Assembly: GCF_009184425.1 (NCBI RefSeq)
Contig: NZ_WELG01000002.1
Coordinates: 1,644,741-1,708,740, forward strand
DNA from: Flagellimonas olearia
GTDB taxonomy: Bacteria > Bacteroidota > Bacteroidia > Flavobacteriales > Flavobacteriaceae
Direction of reading: 5' to 3'
Length of the DNA: 64,000 nucleotides
Both the position numbers and the translations under genes were made by a program. Below, piece after piece: positions 43,389 through 52,155 of this stretch (within the stretch, counting starts at the first letter, position 1; every line of letters starts with the position of its first letter). Below the pieces are notes generated by a model that was not told where the DNA came from, did not search any database, and was given only the letters and a program-made list of their open reading frames with translations.

Positions 43389-45210
43389 TAAAATACACAT
43401 TGAATGTTGTACCCTTATCTACTTCACTTTTTGCGGTAATGCTACCACCCATGGCCTCAATTTGGTTTTTAATGATGTATAATCCAAGCCCACGGGCATC
43501 CTTGTTATTATGAAACGTTTTATATAGTCCAAATATTTTGCCACCGTACCGTTCCAGATCAATTCCAAGACCATTGTCTGAAACGCTGAACACCACATGC
43601 TTGTCGTGCTTCTTGGCATTGATGGTGATCACTGGATTTCTTTCGGAGCTCCTGTACTTGACTGCATTGGTCAGTAAATTGATGATAATGCTGTCTAAAT
43701 AGGAGCAACAAGCAGAAACACAAAGGTCTTTGTCAACTTTGTTGATGATTTCTACCTGATTTTTTTCCAAGAGGGCCGACAAACTCTGCTGTACCTTGAC
43801 AACGTTGTCATGTAGGTTAAGCGGACTCTTTTCAAGATTTACATTGGTATTGATGTCGATGACCTCGTTCAGGTTGTCCAAGGTTTCCAAAAGGCGATTC
43901 GAAGCTTGCGAAAGCATTTTCAGGATATGCTCCTTTTCCCTTTCATCATCCTCATTGATGAGGAACTCCAACAACATTGAGAAGTTGGCGGAATGGGACC
44001 TTAGATTATGAGAGACGATGTGCGCAAAATTGATTAGTTTTTTGTTCTGTACCGAGGTAATGTTGATAAGGTTCCTCAGTTGGTCCTCTTTTTTCTTGAG
44101 GGCCGTAATGTCCATACTGATGCCAATAAGCCCGTTGATTTTGCCTTCACCATCAAAAAGTGGGATTTTGGAAGTTAAGAAGTTGGTGTACTCCCCATCT
44201 TTTTTAATACTGATGGTTTCTTTTCCCAAAATAGGTTTTAGGGTGCGTATAACCTGAAGGTCTTCATCCCGTGATGTCTTTGCGACTTCAGGGTCATAGA
44301 GGTCAAAATCCGACTTACCGATCATTTCTTCGGGCTTTTTACCCAAATATTCGCATTCTGCCTTGTTGACCAAAATTTTCTTGGAATCCAAGTCCTTTAC
44401 AAAAATGTTCAAAGGAATATTGTCAATCAAGGTGTGGAGCAATTGCTCATTTTCCCTGGTCTTTGTTTCGGCCATTACCTTATCGTGGATGTCTTGGAAG
44501 GTTCCAAACACCTTAACGATCTCGCCATCCTTTTTAATGGGTTTACCCGCAGCTTTGACCCATCGTTCTTCTCCTTTGGCTGTGATAATGGCCAATTTTT
44601 GGTTAAAAGGGGTTCCTTGGGTCATTATCTGATGGAACAACATCGAAATTTTATTTCGGGAGTAGCCCTGCTTGTAGAAGGCTATGGCTTCACTTACATC
44701 GGGTTGGTAGGATGAAGGTACCTGGTGGATTTTTTTGGTTTCTTCGCTCCAGTACAGCTGTTCGGTTTCCACATTGTATTCCCAATTCCCAACATTTAAG
44801 ACCTCTGATTGAGCCTGTAACAGGTAATTCGCCCGTTCCAGTTCCAGTTCCTTTTCCACCAATCGTGTGATGTCATCGGTCTGGACTATGGTGCCCATTA
44901 AGTTTTCCGTTTCATCAAACCATGGGCAAAAGGTGCTCTCGAACCATTGCTCGGATTGATCTGTGGTTTTGTGGTGTCTTATGGTATGTGATGTACTGTC
45001 CTTTAAAGATGCTTGTAGGTCCATGTTTTCGACCATGCCCGAAAACAATTCAAAGATGTTGATGTCCATGCTGGCCTTGGCTTGGATATCAAAAATATCG
45101 AGCCATGAATCCGAGGCATCCATCAAAATACCTTTGGTGTCCGCAAAGGCGGTTGCCTTGGGCAACTGCTTTAGCAAATAATGTTGGGCAATTCGTTCAA
45201 CTGCTTTCAA
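43375..45210 (-). CDS. Multi-PAS sensor histidine kinase
   Basis: 611 residues, no membrane helix, so cytoplasmic. Three PAS-type sensors: ~15-125 (ADTKGILMDASDSWLDIF), ~135-255 (WNYE-like NWEYNVETEQLYWSEETKKIHQ, a PAS_3/PAC fold), ~265-380 (LIDNIPLNIFVKDLDSKKILVNKAECEYLGKKPEEMIGKSD). The acceptor is H401 in FAHIVSHNLRSHSANF, the HNLRSH form that lacks the usual proline. The ATPase core has NLLTNAVKYRS, DNGLGIDLERYG and ARGLGLYIIKNQIEAMGG. Ligands are unknown. It signals to the adjacent receiver protein. Confidence 0.93.
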   Translation of the reverse strand: MKAVERIAQHYLLKQLPKATAFADTKGILMDASDSWLDIFDIQAKASMDINIFELFSGMVENMDLQASLKDSTSHTIRHHKTTDQSEQWFESTFCPWFDETENLMGTIVQTDDITRLVEKELELERANYLLQAQSEVLNVGNWEYNVETEQLYWSEETKKIHQVPSSYQPDVSEAIAFYKQGYSRNKISMLFHQIMTQGTPFNQKLAIITAKGEERWVKAAGKPIKKDGEIVKVFGTFQDIHDKVMAETKTRENEQLLHTLIDNIPLNIFVKDLDSKKILVNKAECEYLGKKPEEMIGKSDFDLYDPEVAKTSRDEDLQVIRTLKPILGKETISIKKDGEYTNFLTSKIPLFDGEGKINGLIGISMDITALKKKEDQLRNLINITSVQNKKLINFAHIVSHNLRSHSANFSMLLEFLINEDDEREKEHILKMLSQASNRLLETLDNLNEVIDINTNVNLEKSPLNLHDNVVKVQQSLSALLEKNQVEIINKVDKDLCVSACCSYLDSIIINLLTNAVKYRSSERNPVITINAKKHDKHVVFSVSDNGLGIDLERYGGKIFGLYKTFHNNKDARGLGLYIIKNQIEAMGGSITAKSEVDKGTTFNVYFNEES

Positions 45211-45412
45211 AGTACGGGGTCGTTAGGGGAACTTCTCGTAATTAAGAAATTTCTGACCAATTTAAAAGTATTGACATTTATCAATAATTATTTGTTGTGA
45301 AAACTTCCGAAACTGTTGTTTTCGGGAAAAAAAATAGGGTTTGAAAGTTTTTTTGTGGGAGTTGGATTAGGAAAATCCTCCTAAAACTGTAGGATTTAGT
45401 GATAAAGGATTG

Positions 45413-45868
45413 CTATTTTACCACCACGGTTTCGGGAACCAATCCGGTGTAGTCACCACCGTTTCTAATAACATCCCGGACTATGGATGAGCTTATGTAG
45501 GATTTTCCTGAAGAAGTCAATAAAAAGACCGTTTCTATCTCAGAAAGCTTTCTATTGGTATGGGCAATGGCCTTTTCAAATTCAAAATCTGCAGGATTGC
45601 GGAGTCCCCTCAATATAAAGTCCGCTCCAATTTTTTTGCAGAAGTCCACAGTAAGGCCCTCGTATGTGAGTACCTTGATCTTGGGCTCGTCCTTAAAGGC
45701 CTCTTTGATGAATTGGGTGCGTTCCTCCAAAGAGAACATGTACTTTTTTTCCGCATTGATCCCTATGGCAATGATCAACTCATCGAATAGGGTGATACCC
45801 CGTTTGATGATATCGTAATGTCCAAGGGTAAGTGGGTCAAAGGATCCTGGGAAAATAGCGCGCCTCAT
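45413..45868 (-). CDS. coaD: Phosphopantetheine adenylyltransferase
   Basis: 151 residues. The nucleotidyltransferase motif is FPGSFDPLTLGHYDII (T/HxGH), RGLRNPADFEFEKAIAHTNRKL is the phosphopantetheine/ATP region and SSGKSYISSSIVRDVIRNGG the ISSTxxR block. It makes dephospho-CoA, the penultimate step in CoA synthesis. It lies 32 bases after ddl and probably shares its transcript. The upstream side of the neighbouring kinase gene (45211-45412) holds only small inverted repeats and no gene. Confidence 0.97.
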   Translation of the reverse strand: MRRAIFPGSFDPLTLGHYDIIKRGITLFDELIIAIGINAEKKYMFSLEERTQFIKEAFKDEPKIKVLTYEGLTVDFCKKIGADFILRGLRNPADFEFEKAIAHTNRKLSEIETVFLLTSSGKSYISSSIVRDVIRNGGDYTGLVPETVVVK

Positions 45869-45900
45869 GATGGGAAAGTTTGCTTAAAAATACAGATTTT

Positions 45901-46875
45901 CTATCGCAATGCCTCTACAATGGCACTGTCAAATAATTGATCCAATGAAATACCGGCTGTCTTGGCCTGTTGGGGCAAGAGACTTTCTTCCGTGAGTCCG
46001 GGAGTGGTGTTTACCTCCAGAAGGTGGGGGACATCCCCGATAAAGATAAACTCGCTCCGGGTATAGCCCTTCATTCCCAAAGTTTTATAGATGAATTCGG
46101 CCAAGGCCCTGACATTGGCTTCCTGGGTTTCGGATATTCGGGCCGGGGTGATCTCTTGTGATTTTCCTTGGTATTTGGCCTCATAATCAAAAAAATCATT
46201 TTCTGAAATGATTTCCGTAATGGGGAGCACGGTAACGGCATTGTTATAGGTGATCACTCCCACAGAAACTTCGGTGCCGTCCAAAAAGGACTCAATGATT
46301 ACCTCATCATCTTCCTTAAAAGCTGCGGATAACGCTTTGGTAAGCTCTTCCTTTTGGTACACTTTGGAGACTCCATAACTGCTTCCGGCCCTATTGGCCT
46401 TTACAAAACAGGGAAGTCCTACTTTTTCCACAATGGCATCTTCATCGATTTCCTGTCCGTGGTTCACGTAATATGAGGTAGCGCAATGCACGCCATAGGG
46501 TTTTAAGGTGCTCAACAGGTCCCGTTTGTTAAAGGTCAAAGCGGACTGATAGTGGTTGCATGAAGTCTGTGGAATCCCCAATAACTCAAAATAGGCTTGG
46601 AGCAGTCCATCCTCACCAGGTGTGCCATGAATCGCGTTGAAAACACAGTCGAATACGATTTTCTTCCCTTCAGGTTGAATGCTGAAATCAGCTTTGTCTA
46701 CAGCAAATTCCTTGTTGGAATCATCCAGATATACCCACTTTTCCTTGGTGATCACAATCCGATAGGAATTGTATCGCTCTGTATCCAAATACTTGTGGAC
46801 CACGTTACCGCTCTTAATGGAAATGGCGTGTTCACTGGAGTAACCGCCCATGATAATGGCAATGTTTTTTTTCAT
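45901..46875 (-). CDS. ddl: D-alanine--D-alanine ligase
   Basis: 324 residues. ATP-grasp enzyme that joins two D-Ala for peptidoglycan. IMGGYSSEHAISIKSG at the start, AIHGTPGEDGLLQAYFELLGIP, FVKANRAGSSYGVSKVYQKEEL, ESFLDGTEVSVGVI, and the Mg/ATP-binding end YTRSEFIFIGDVPHLLEVNTTPGLTEESLLPQQ are the family's blocks. It is divergent from the PASTA/rluD pair (78 bases between starts) and is followed by coaD. Confidence 0.97.
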   Translation of the reverse strand: MKKNIAIIMGGYSSEHAISIKSGNVVHKYLDTERYNSYRIVITKEKWVYLDDSNKEFAVDKADFSIQPEGKKIVFDCVFNAIHGTPGEDGLLQAYFELLGIPQTSCNHYQSALTFNKRDLLSTLKPYGVHCATSYYVNHGQEIDEDAIVEKVGLPCFVKANRAGSSYGVSKVYQKEELTKALSAAFKEDDEVIIESFLDGTEVSVGVITYNNAVTVLPITEIISENDFFDYEAKYQGKSQEITPARISETQEANVRALAEFIYKTLGMKGYTRSEFIFIGDVPHLLEVNTTPGLTEESLLPQQAKTAGISLDQLFDSAIVEALR

Positions 46876-46927
46876 CAGCTTGTCGAATATCGCGATGCCA
46901 AAGTAAAGAAAAAAGCACTGGCTTTCC

Positions 46928-46935
46928 TATATTTG
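46928..46935 (+). promoter_or_regulatory. -7 promoter box of the PASTA-rluD unit
   Basis: TATATTTG, a full TAnnTTTG match, 18 bases before the PASTA gene ATG. It lies in the divergent gap with ddl. No -33 TTG at the usual distance. Confidence 0.45.
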
Positions 46936-46953
46936 TCCACATAAGCATATCGC

Positions 46954-47541
46954 ATGAAACATTTTTTTGGATTTTTAAAAAGCAAGACCTTTCTCATACA
47001 ATTGGGCCTAGCGGTCGTGGCCACAGTGCTTTTGGTTTTTTTGGCGTTGCAATGGCTTAAAAGTACCACTAACCATGGCGAGTTTGTGGAGGTGCCCGAT
47101 TTTTCCAAAATGTCGGTCATGGATATGCGAAAAGCTGTTGAAGAGGCCGGATTGCGATATCAAGTGTTGGACTCCTCCAACTACAATCCGGATTACCCAA
47201 GGTTTTCCATTCTGGATCAAGACCCTCCCGCGGGAAATAAGGTCAAATCCAACCGGAAAATATACTTCACCGTGAATCCATCAGGATATAAAAAGGTGAG
47301 TGTTCCGGATATCATCCAAGTCACCCAACGCAATGCCGCCTCCATGTTGAGGGCTGTGGGATTGGATGTGGAACGTGTTACCTATATTGACGAATTGGGC
47401 AAGGACATGGTCTACAATATGAAGTTCAAGGGGAAATACGTGAAACCCGGGGACAAGTTGCCCAAGACTTCCAAGGTTGAGCTCATCTGTGGCAATGGAA
47501 CCATTCCCGGTAGTGCGCGTGTACAAGCAGATTCACAGTAG
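46954..47541 (+). CDS. Membrane-anchored PASTA-domain protein
   Basis: 195 residues. One membrane helix (~13-35: FLIQLGLAVVATVLLVFLAL) then two PASTA repeats: ~45-112 (VEVPDFSKMSVMDMRKAVEE ... SILDQDPPAGNKVKSNRKIYFTV) and ~114-185 (VSVPDIIQVTQRNAASMLRA ... GKYVKPGDKLPKTSKVELI). PASTA domains bind peptidoglycan fragments or the divisome; here no kinase or transpeptidase is attached. It is divergent from ddl and 2 bases before rluD, so a cell-wall role is plausible, although the link to rluD is common in Bacteroidota for unclear reasons. Confidence 0.92.
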   Translation: MKHFFGFLKSKTFLIQLGLAVVATVLLVFLALQWLKSTTNHGEFVEVPDFSKMSVMDMRKAVEEAGLRYQVLDSSNYNPDYPRFSILDQDPPAGNKVKSNRKIYFTVNPSGYKKVSVPDIIQVTQRNAASMLRAVGLDVERVTYIDELGKDMVYNMKFKGKYVKPGDKLPKTSKVELICGNGTIPGSARVQADSQ

Positions 47542-47543
47542 TC

Positions 47544-48572
47544 ATGGACGATTTGGACAACCAAGAACTTTCACAGGAAGATCTCTTTGAACATCACAGG
47601 TTTGTGGCATCGAAGGGGCAGGAACCTCTTCGTGTGGACAAATTTTTAATGAATTTCATTGAAAATGCCACCCGAAACAAAATCCAACAAGCCGCCAAGC
47701 AAGGCCATATTTGGGTAAATGGCACCATTGTAAAGCAAAATTATAAGGTGAAGGCAGGGGATGAGGTCAAGGTGATGTTTGAGCACCCCCCGTATGAATT
47801 CCTATTGACCCCAGAAGATATTCCCTTGGATATTGTCTATGAAGACGACTCTCTGTTGGTGGTAAACAAACCAGCCGGCATGGTGGTACATCCCGGGCAT
47901 GGCAACTATTCCGGTACCTTGATCAATGCCTTGGTCCATCACTTTGATAATTTGCCCAATAATAGTTCGGAACGTCCCGGACTGGTGCATCGTATTGACA
48001 AGGACACTTCTGGTTTATTGGTCATTGCCAAGACGGAATCGGCTATGACCCATTTGGCCCAACAGTTTTTTGAAAAGTCCAGTGAACGGGAGTATGTGGC
48101 TTTGGTATGGGGCAATGTGGAAGAGGATGAAGGCACCGTTGAAGGACATATTGGTCGCAACCCCAAAAACCGACTGCAGATGGTGGTTTTTCCGGAAGGG
48201 GATGAAGGCAAGGAGGCCGTGACCCATTACAAGGTACTGGAACGTTTGGGCTATGTTACCTTGATTTCCTGTAAATTGGAAACAGGTCGTACCCATCAGA
48301 TACGGGTCCATATGAAATACATTGGCCATACACTTTTCAATGATGAGAGGTATGGGGGCGATAAGATTTTGAAAGGAACCACTTTTACCAAGTACAAACA
48401 GTTTGTGGAAAACGCCTTCAAGACCCTTCCTAGGCAGGCCCTTCATGCCAAGACCTTGGGTTTTGAGCATCCAAAGACCGGGGAGTTTATGCGTTTTGAA
48501 TCCGAATTGCCCGAAGACATGGTCAATTGTATAGAGAAATGGCGCGGATATGCCAAGCACCATGAATCATAG
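47544..48572 (+). CDS. rluD: 23S rRNA pseudouridine synthase RluD-type
   Basis: 342 residues. N-terminal S4 RNA-binding domain (~25-90: LRVDKFLMNFIENATRNKIQ) followed by the RluA/RluD catalytic domain, with the catalytic Asp in GLVHRIDKDTSGLLVIAKT. GMVVHPGHGNYSGTLINALV and LETGRTHQIRVHMKYIGHTLFNDERYGG are the other signatures. It isomerises uridines in helix 69 of 23S rRNA, or a related RluA-type target. It begins 2 bases after the PASTA gene. Confidence 0.95.
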   Translation: MDDLDNQELSQEDLFEHHRFVASKGQEPLRVDKFLMNFIENATRNKIQQAAKQGHIWVNGTIVKQNYKVKAGDEVKVMFEHPPYEFLLTPEDIPLDIVYEDDSLLVVNKPAGMVVHPGHGNYSGTLINALVHHFDNLPNNSSERPGLVHRIDKDTSGLLVIAKTESAMTHLAQQFFEKSSEREYVALVWGNVEEDEGTVEGHIGRNPKNRLQMVVFPEGDEGKEAVTHYKVLERLGYVTLISCKLETGRTHQIRVHMKYIGHTLFNDERYGGDKILKGTTFTKYKQFVENAFKTLPRQALHAKTLGFEHPKTGEFMRFESELPEDMVNCIEKWRGYAKHHES

Positions 48573-48578
48573 GTTACC

Positions 48579-48594
48579 TCAATCTTAAGATTGA
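48579..48594. repeat. 16-bp perfect palindrome between rluD and yaaA
   Basis: TCAATCTTAAGATTGA is fully self-complementary. It lies 6 bases past the rluD stop and 67 bases before the yaaA ATG. It lacks a T-tract, so a terminator is unlikely; a protein-binding site is possible. Confidence 0.35.
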
Positions 48595-48660
48595 TAAACC
48601 CCATGGCCGGAAGGCGAAAAAAAGGAAAATCCTCGTTATTTTTACGAAAAATTAATTTCC

Positions 48661-49422
48661 ATGAAAATTGTTATTTCACCGGCCAAGTCGCTTGATTTTG
48701 AAACCACTTTGCCTACTTCCCAATATACCCAGCCCCAGTTTTTGGAACAATCCGAAAAGCTGAACGCTATTTTGAAAAAGAAAAAACCCAAGGCGTTATC
48801 GCAATTAATGTCCATTTCGGATAAGCTGGCCGAGTTGAACTGGGAACGCAATCAACAATTTTCACCTCCGTTCACCCCGGAGAATGCCAGACCTGCTGTA
48901 TATGCCTTCAATGGCGATGTTTACCAAGGATTGGATGTTTATGCCCTTTCCGAGGACAAGCTGGATACACTGCAGGATACCTTACGGATTTTATCAGGGC
49001 TTTATGGCGTTTTAAGACCTTTGGACCTCATTCAACCTTACCGGTTGGAAATGGGAACCCAATTGAAAGTAGCTCGTAAAAAGAACCTGTACGAGTTCTG
49101 GAAAAAGGAACTTACCGATTACTTGAACAGCGAATTGGAAAATAATGAGCTGTTCATCAACCTGGCCAGTAACGAGTATTTTGGTGCGGTGGATGAAAAG
49201 AAACTCAAAGTACCGGTCATTACCCCAATCTTTAAAGATTGGAAAAACGATAAGCTAAAGGTCATTAGCTTTTTCGCAAAAAGAGCTCGGGGCTCCATGG
49301 TTCGGTATATTATCGACAGCGATGCAAAAACCTTGGAAGACCTCAAAGGTTTTGATTATGATGGCTATACGTTCAGTGCGGAGCACACCCTAAAGGAAAA
49401 CGAGCCCGTATTTGTGAGATAA
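48661..49422 (+). CDS. yaaA: Peroxide stress protein YaaA
   Basis: 253 residues, the DUF328 family. [75 protein letters not shown] and [12 protein letters not shown] are all diagnostic. In E. coli YaaA lowers free iron during peroxide stress and has DNA-binding capacity. Single gene; the ATG follows an A+T-rich region. Downstream, 49423-49594 is A+T-rich with no gene. Confidence 0.95.
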   Translation: MKIVISPAKSLDFETTLPTSQYTQPQFLEQSEKLNAILKKKKPKALSQLMSISDKLAELNWERNQQFSPPFTPENARPAVYAFNGDVYQGLDVYALSEDKLDTLQDTLRILSGLYGVLRPLDLIQPYRLEMGTQLKVARKKNLYEFWKKELTDYLNSELENNELFINLASNEYFGAVDEKKLKVPVITPIFKDWKNDKLKVISFFAKRARGSMVRYIIDSDAKTLEDLKGFDYDGYTFSAEHTLKENEPVFVR

Positions 49423-49594
49423 GGTTTGTGAGGCCTTGAAAAATTCCTTTTTTTTTGGATGGTCAATCTCCATGTGTTAAGTTTATGGAGCACATCTCCT
49501 AAATTGTGATACACCTAAATTTAATCCCAAGGTTTGGCATTTATCACGACCTTTGGGAATTCAATCAAATTAAATAGAAAAACACCGAAACTAC

Positions 49595-52141
49595 ATGCAG
49601 CAGTCCAAACGGTTAGAAGAATTTAAAAAATCGGTTACCAATAAGTTCAACATCTACAACAGCCTCTTTTTGAGCCTACCCTACAAGGATGTGGAAAATG
49701 TGGGGATGCTTATTCCGCTCCTGTTGGATCAATGCGAAAAGGGGTTGAAGGCAGGAAAGGATCCCCAAGAAATCTTGGAGGTCTTTTTTACCAATTTCGC
49801 TGGAATCAAGGATGAGCAGGAGCGATTGGATTTGATGTTCCGTATCATCCAATACGTGGAGCGACAGGTAGTATTGTACGATAGTGTTGAGGATTCTGCT
49901 TTTCCTGAGCTTCAGAAATACAGCAATTCGTTGACCATTAAGGATTATTTTGAGTTGGTCAATCGGACAAAGAATTGGGACAAGGCCTCCAAAAAACTAT
50001 CCACCTTCAGTGCAAGGATCGTACTTACGGCCCACCCAACGCAGTTTTATACCCCAGCCGTTTTGGATATCATTGCGGAATTGCGGTCGCTAATAGACAA
50101 CGACCGGATTTACGATATTGATGTGACCTTGCAGCAATTGGGTCTTACCTCTTTGGTGAATGCCAAGAAACCCACTCCTTTGGATGAGGCCAAAAACATC
50201 ATATACATTTTACGAAATACCTATTACGATGCGGTTGGAGAGCTATACCAATATGTGAAGCGTAATATTAGGGACGCCGAATTTGAGAATTACAATATTA
50301 TTAAACTGGGCTTTTGGCCCGGTGGTGACCGTGATGGAAACCCTTACGTGACCGCGGACATTACCCGCAAGGTTGCTGATGAGTTAAGGCTCACCCTAAT
50401 GAAGTGTTATTACAATGAACTAAAGGATCTAAGAAAAAAGCTGACATTCAAAGGACTTCAAGAAGACATCAACCAGCTTAGTGAAAAGCTGTACAATGCC
50501 ATGTTCAATGCCGATGTACACATTGGCTATGAAGAGATTATACAAAGTCTTTACAGTATCAGGGAAAAATTGGTGGCAGACTACCACGAACTGTATTTAG
50601 ATCGTTTGGACCATTTGATAGATAAGGTACACATCTTCAAGACGCATTTTGCCACTTTGGACATCCGTCAGGATCATAGCAAACACAAATTGGTCATAGA
50701 AACCATCTTGAAACAGCAGGGCGCTATCAAGGACAATCTTGAAGAGCTTCGGGAAGAGGAATTGGTCCAGTGGTTGCTTCACAAAGACTTGCAGCTCAAC
50801 CCCAACGATTACGATGAGGAGATAGTTAAGGATACCATTCTAAACATCCAACAGTTAAAGGATATCCAAAAGAAAAATGGTGAAGAAGGTTGCAATCGTT
50901 ATATTATCAGTAACTCGGAGGATATTTTTGCCGTCTTGTTCGTGTTCGGTCTGTTCCGATGGAGCGGTTGGGATGAAAAGGACATCACTTTTGATATCAT
51001 CCCCCTATTCGAGACCATGAAAGGAATGGAAGCTTCAGAAGAGGTGATGCAGACCTTGTTCCATATCCCAAAATATAGGGAGCACTTGGAGCGAAGAAAT
51101 GAGACCCATACCATTATGTTGGGCTTTTCGGACGGTACCAAGGATGGAGGTTACCTTAAGGCCAATTGGTCCATACTCAAGACCAAGGAAACCTTGAGCA
51201 AGGTTTGTAAGAAGAATGGAATTAAAGCCATTTTCTTTGATGGTAGGGGAGGGCCACCAGCGCGTGGAGGAGGAAAGACCCATAGGTTCTATGCCGCCCA
51301 GACCAAGGATGTGGCCAACCATGAGATTCAACTTACCATTCAAGGGCAGACCATAACCAGTACCTATGGCACCAAAGAGCAGTTCAAACACAATTCAGAA
51401 CAGTTGCTCACCGCCGGTCTCCGTAACAACCTTTTTGGAAAAGAACATACCATTACGGCGGCGCAGCGTAAATTGATAGAGGAACTTTCAGAATTGAGTT
51501 TCAGCAAATACGATGCATTGAAGCAGCATGAAAAGTTCATTCCGTATTTGGAGCACCGTAGTACTTTAAAATATTATACCAAGGCCAATATCGGTAGTAG
51601 ACCGGGTAAGCGGGGCAATAAGAAACAGCTCACTTTATCCGATTTGCGTGCCATCTCTTTTGTAGGGTCTTGGAGCCAGTTGAAACAAAATGTCCCCGGA
51701 TATTTTGGATTGGGAACAGCAATCCAACAATTAAAACAGGAGGGAAAACTTAACAAAATCAAGAAATTGTACAAGGAAGTGCCATTTTTTAGGGCGTTGA
51801 TGCACAACAGTATGATGTCCTTGGCCAAAACCAATTTTGATTTGACCAGCTACATGAAAGAAGATCCTGAGTTTGGTGCATTTTGGGACATTCTGCACAG
51901 TGAGTTCCAGTTGTCGCAAAAAATGCTGCTTCAGATTTCAGGACAAAAGATTTTGATGGAGGACGAGGAAGTTTCCAGGGAATCCGTAAAGATCAGGGAA
52001 AAGATTGTACTGCCATTATTGGTCATCCAACAAAATGCCTTGTACCATATCACCCAAAACTCGGAATTCAAGGAGTTGTATGAAAAAATAGTGACGCGAT
52101 CACTATACGGTAACATTAATGCCAGTAGGAACTCGGCCTAA
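49595..52141 (+). CDS. ppc: Phosphoenolpyruvate carboxylase (Bacteroidota form)
   Basis: 848 residues. Carboxylates PEP to oxaloacetate to refill the citric acid cycle. The core motifs are present in a divergent form: LTAHPTQFYTP (H147; usually LTAHPTE), FWPGGDRDGNPYV, TLDIRQDHSKH, MLGFSDGTKDGGYLKANW, FFDGRGGPPARGGGKTHRF (usually FHGRGGxxGRGGGP). The last residues are SRNSA instead of the QNTG/RNTG normally required at the C-terminus, a change that could affect inhibitor binding. The glycine loop is preceded by a long N-terminal helical region. Single-gene unit. Confidence 0.93.
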   Translation: MQQSKRLEEFKKSVTNKFNIYNSLFLSLPYKDVENVGMLIPLLLDQCEKGLKAGKDPQEILEVFFTNFAGIKDEQERLDLMFRIIQYVERQVVLYDSVEDSAFPELQKYSNSLTIKDYFELVNRTKNWDKASKKLSTFSARIVLTAHPTQFYTPAVLDIIAELRSLIDNDRIYDIDVTLQQLGLTSLVNAKKPTPLDEAKNIIYILRNTYYDAVGELYQYVKRNIRDAEFENYNIIKLGFWPGGDRDGNPYVTADITRKVADELRLTLMKCYYNELKDLRKKLTFKGLQEDINQLSEKLYNAMFNADVHIGYEEIIQSLYSIREKLVADYHELYLDRLDHLIDKVHIFKTHFATLDIRQDHSKHKLVIETILKQQGAIKDNLEELREEELVQWLLHKDLQLNPNDYDEEIVKDTILNIQQLKDIQKKNGEEGCNRYIISNSEDIFAVLFVFGLFRWSGWDEKDITFDIIPLFETMKGMEASEEVMQTLFHIPKYREHLERRNETHTIMLGFSDGTKDGGYLKANWSILKTKETLSKVCKKNGIKAIFFDGRGGPPARGGGKTHRFYAAQTKDVANHEIQLTIQGQTITSTYGTKEQFKHNSEQLLTAGLRNNLFGKEHTITAAQRKLIEELSELSFSKYDALKQHEKFIPYLEHRSTLKYYTKANIGSRPGKRGNKKQLTLSDLRAISFVGSWSQLKQNVPGYFGLGTAIQQLKQEGKLNKIKKLYKEVPFFRALMHNSMMSLAKTNFDLTSYMKEDPEFGAFWDILHSEFQLSQKMLLQISGQKILMEDEEVSRESVKIREKIVLPLLVIQQNALYHITQNSEFKELYEKIVTRSLYGNINASRNSA

Positions 52142-52155
52142 GGGTTAGCCCTTTT

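Noticed and set aside
45361-45412. Terminator after coaD (AAATCCT / AGGATTT pair near 45373-45397)
   Set aside because: The stem is short, the loop is long and no T-tract follows on the minus strand.
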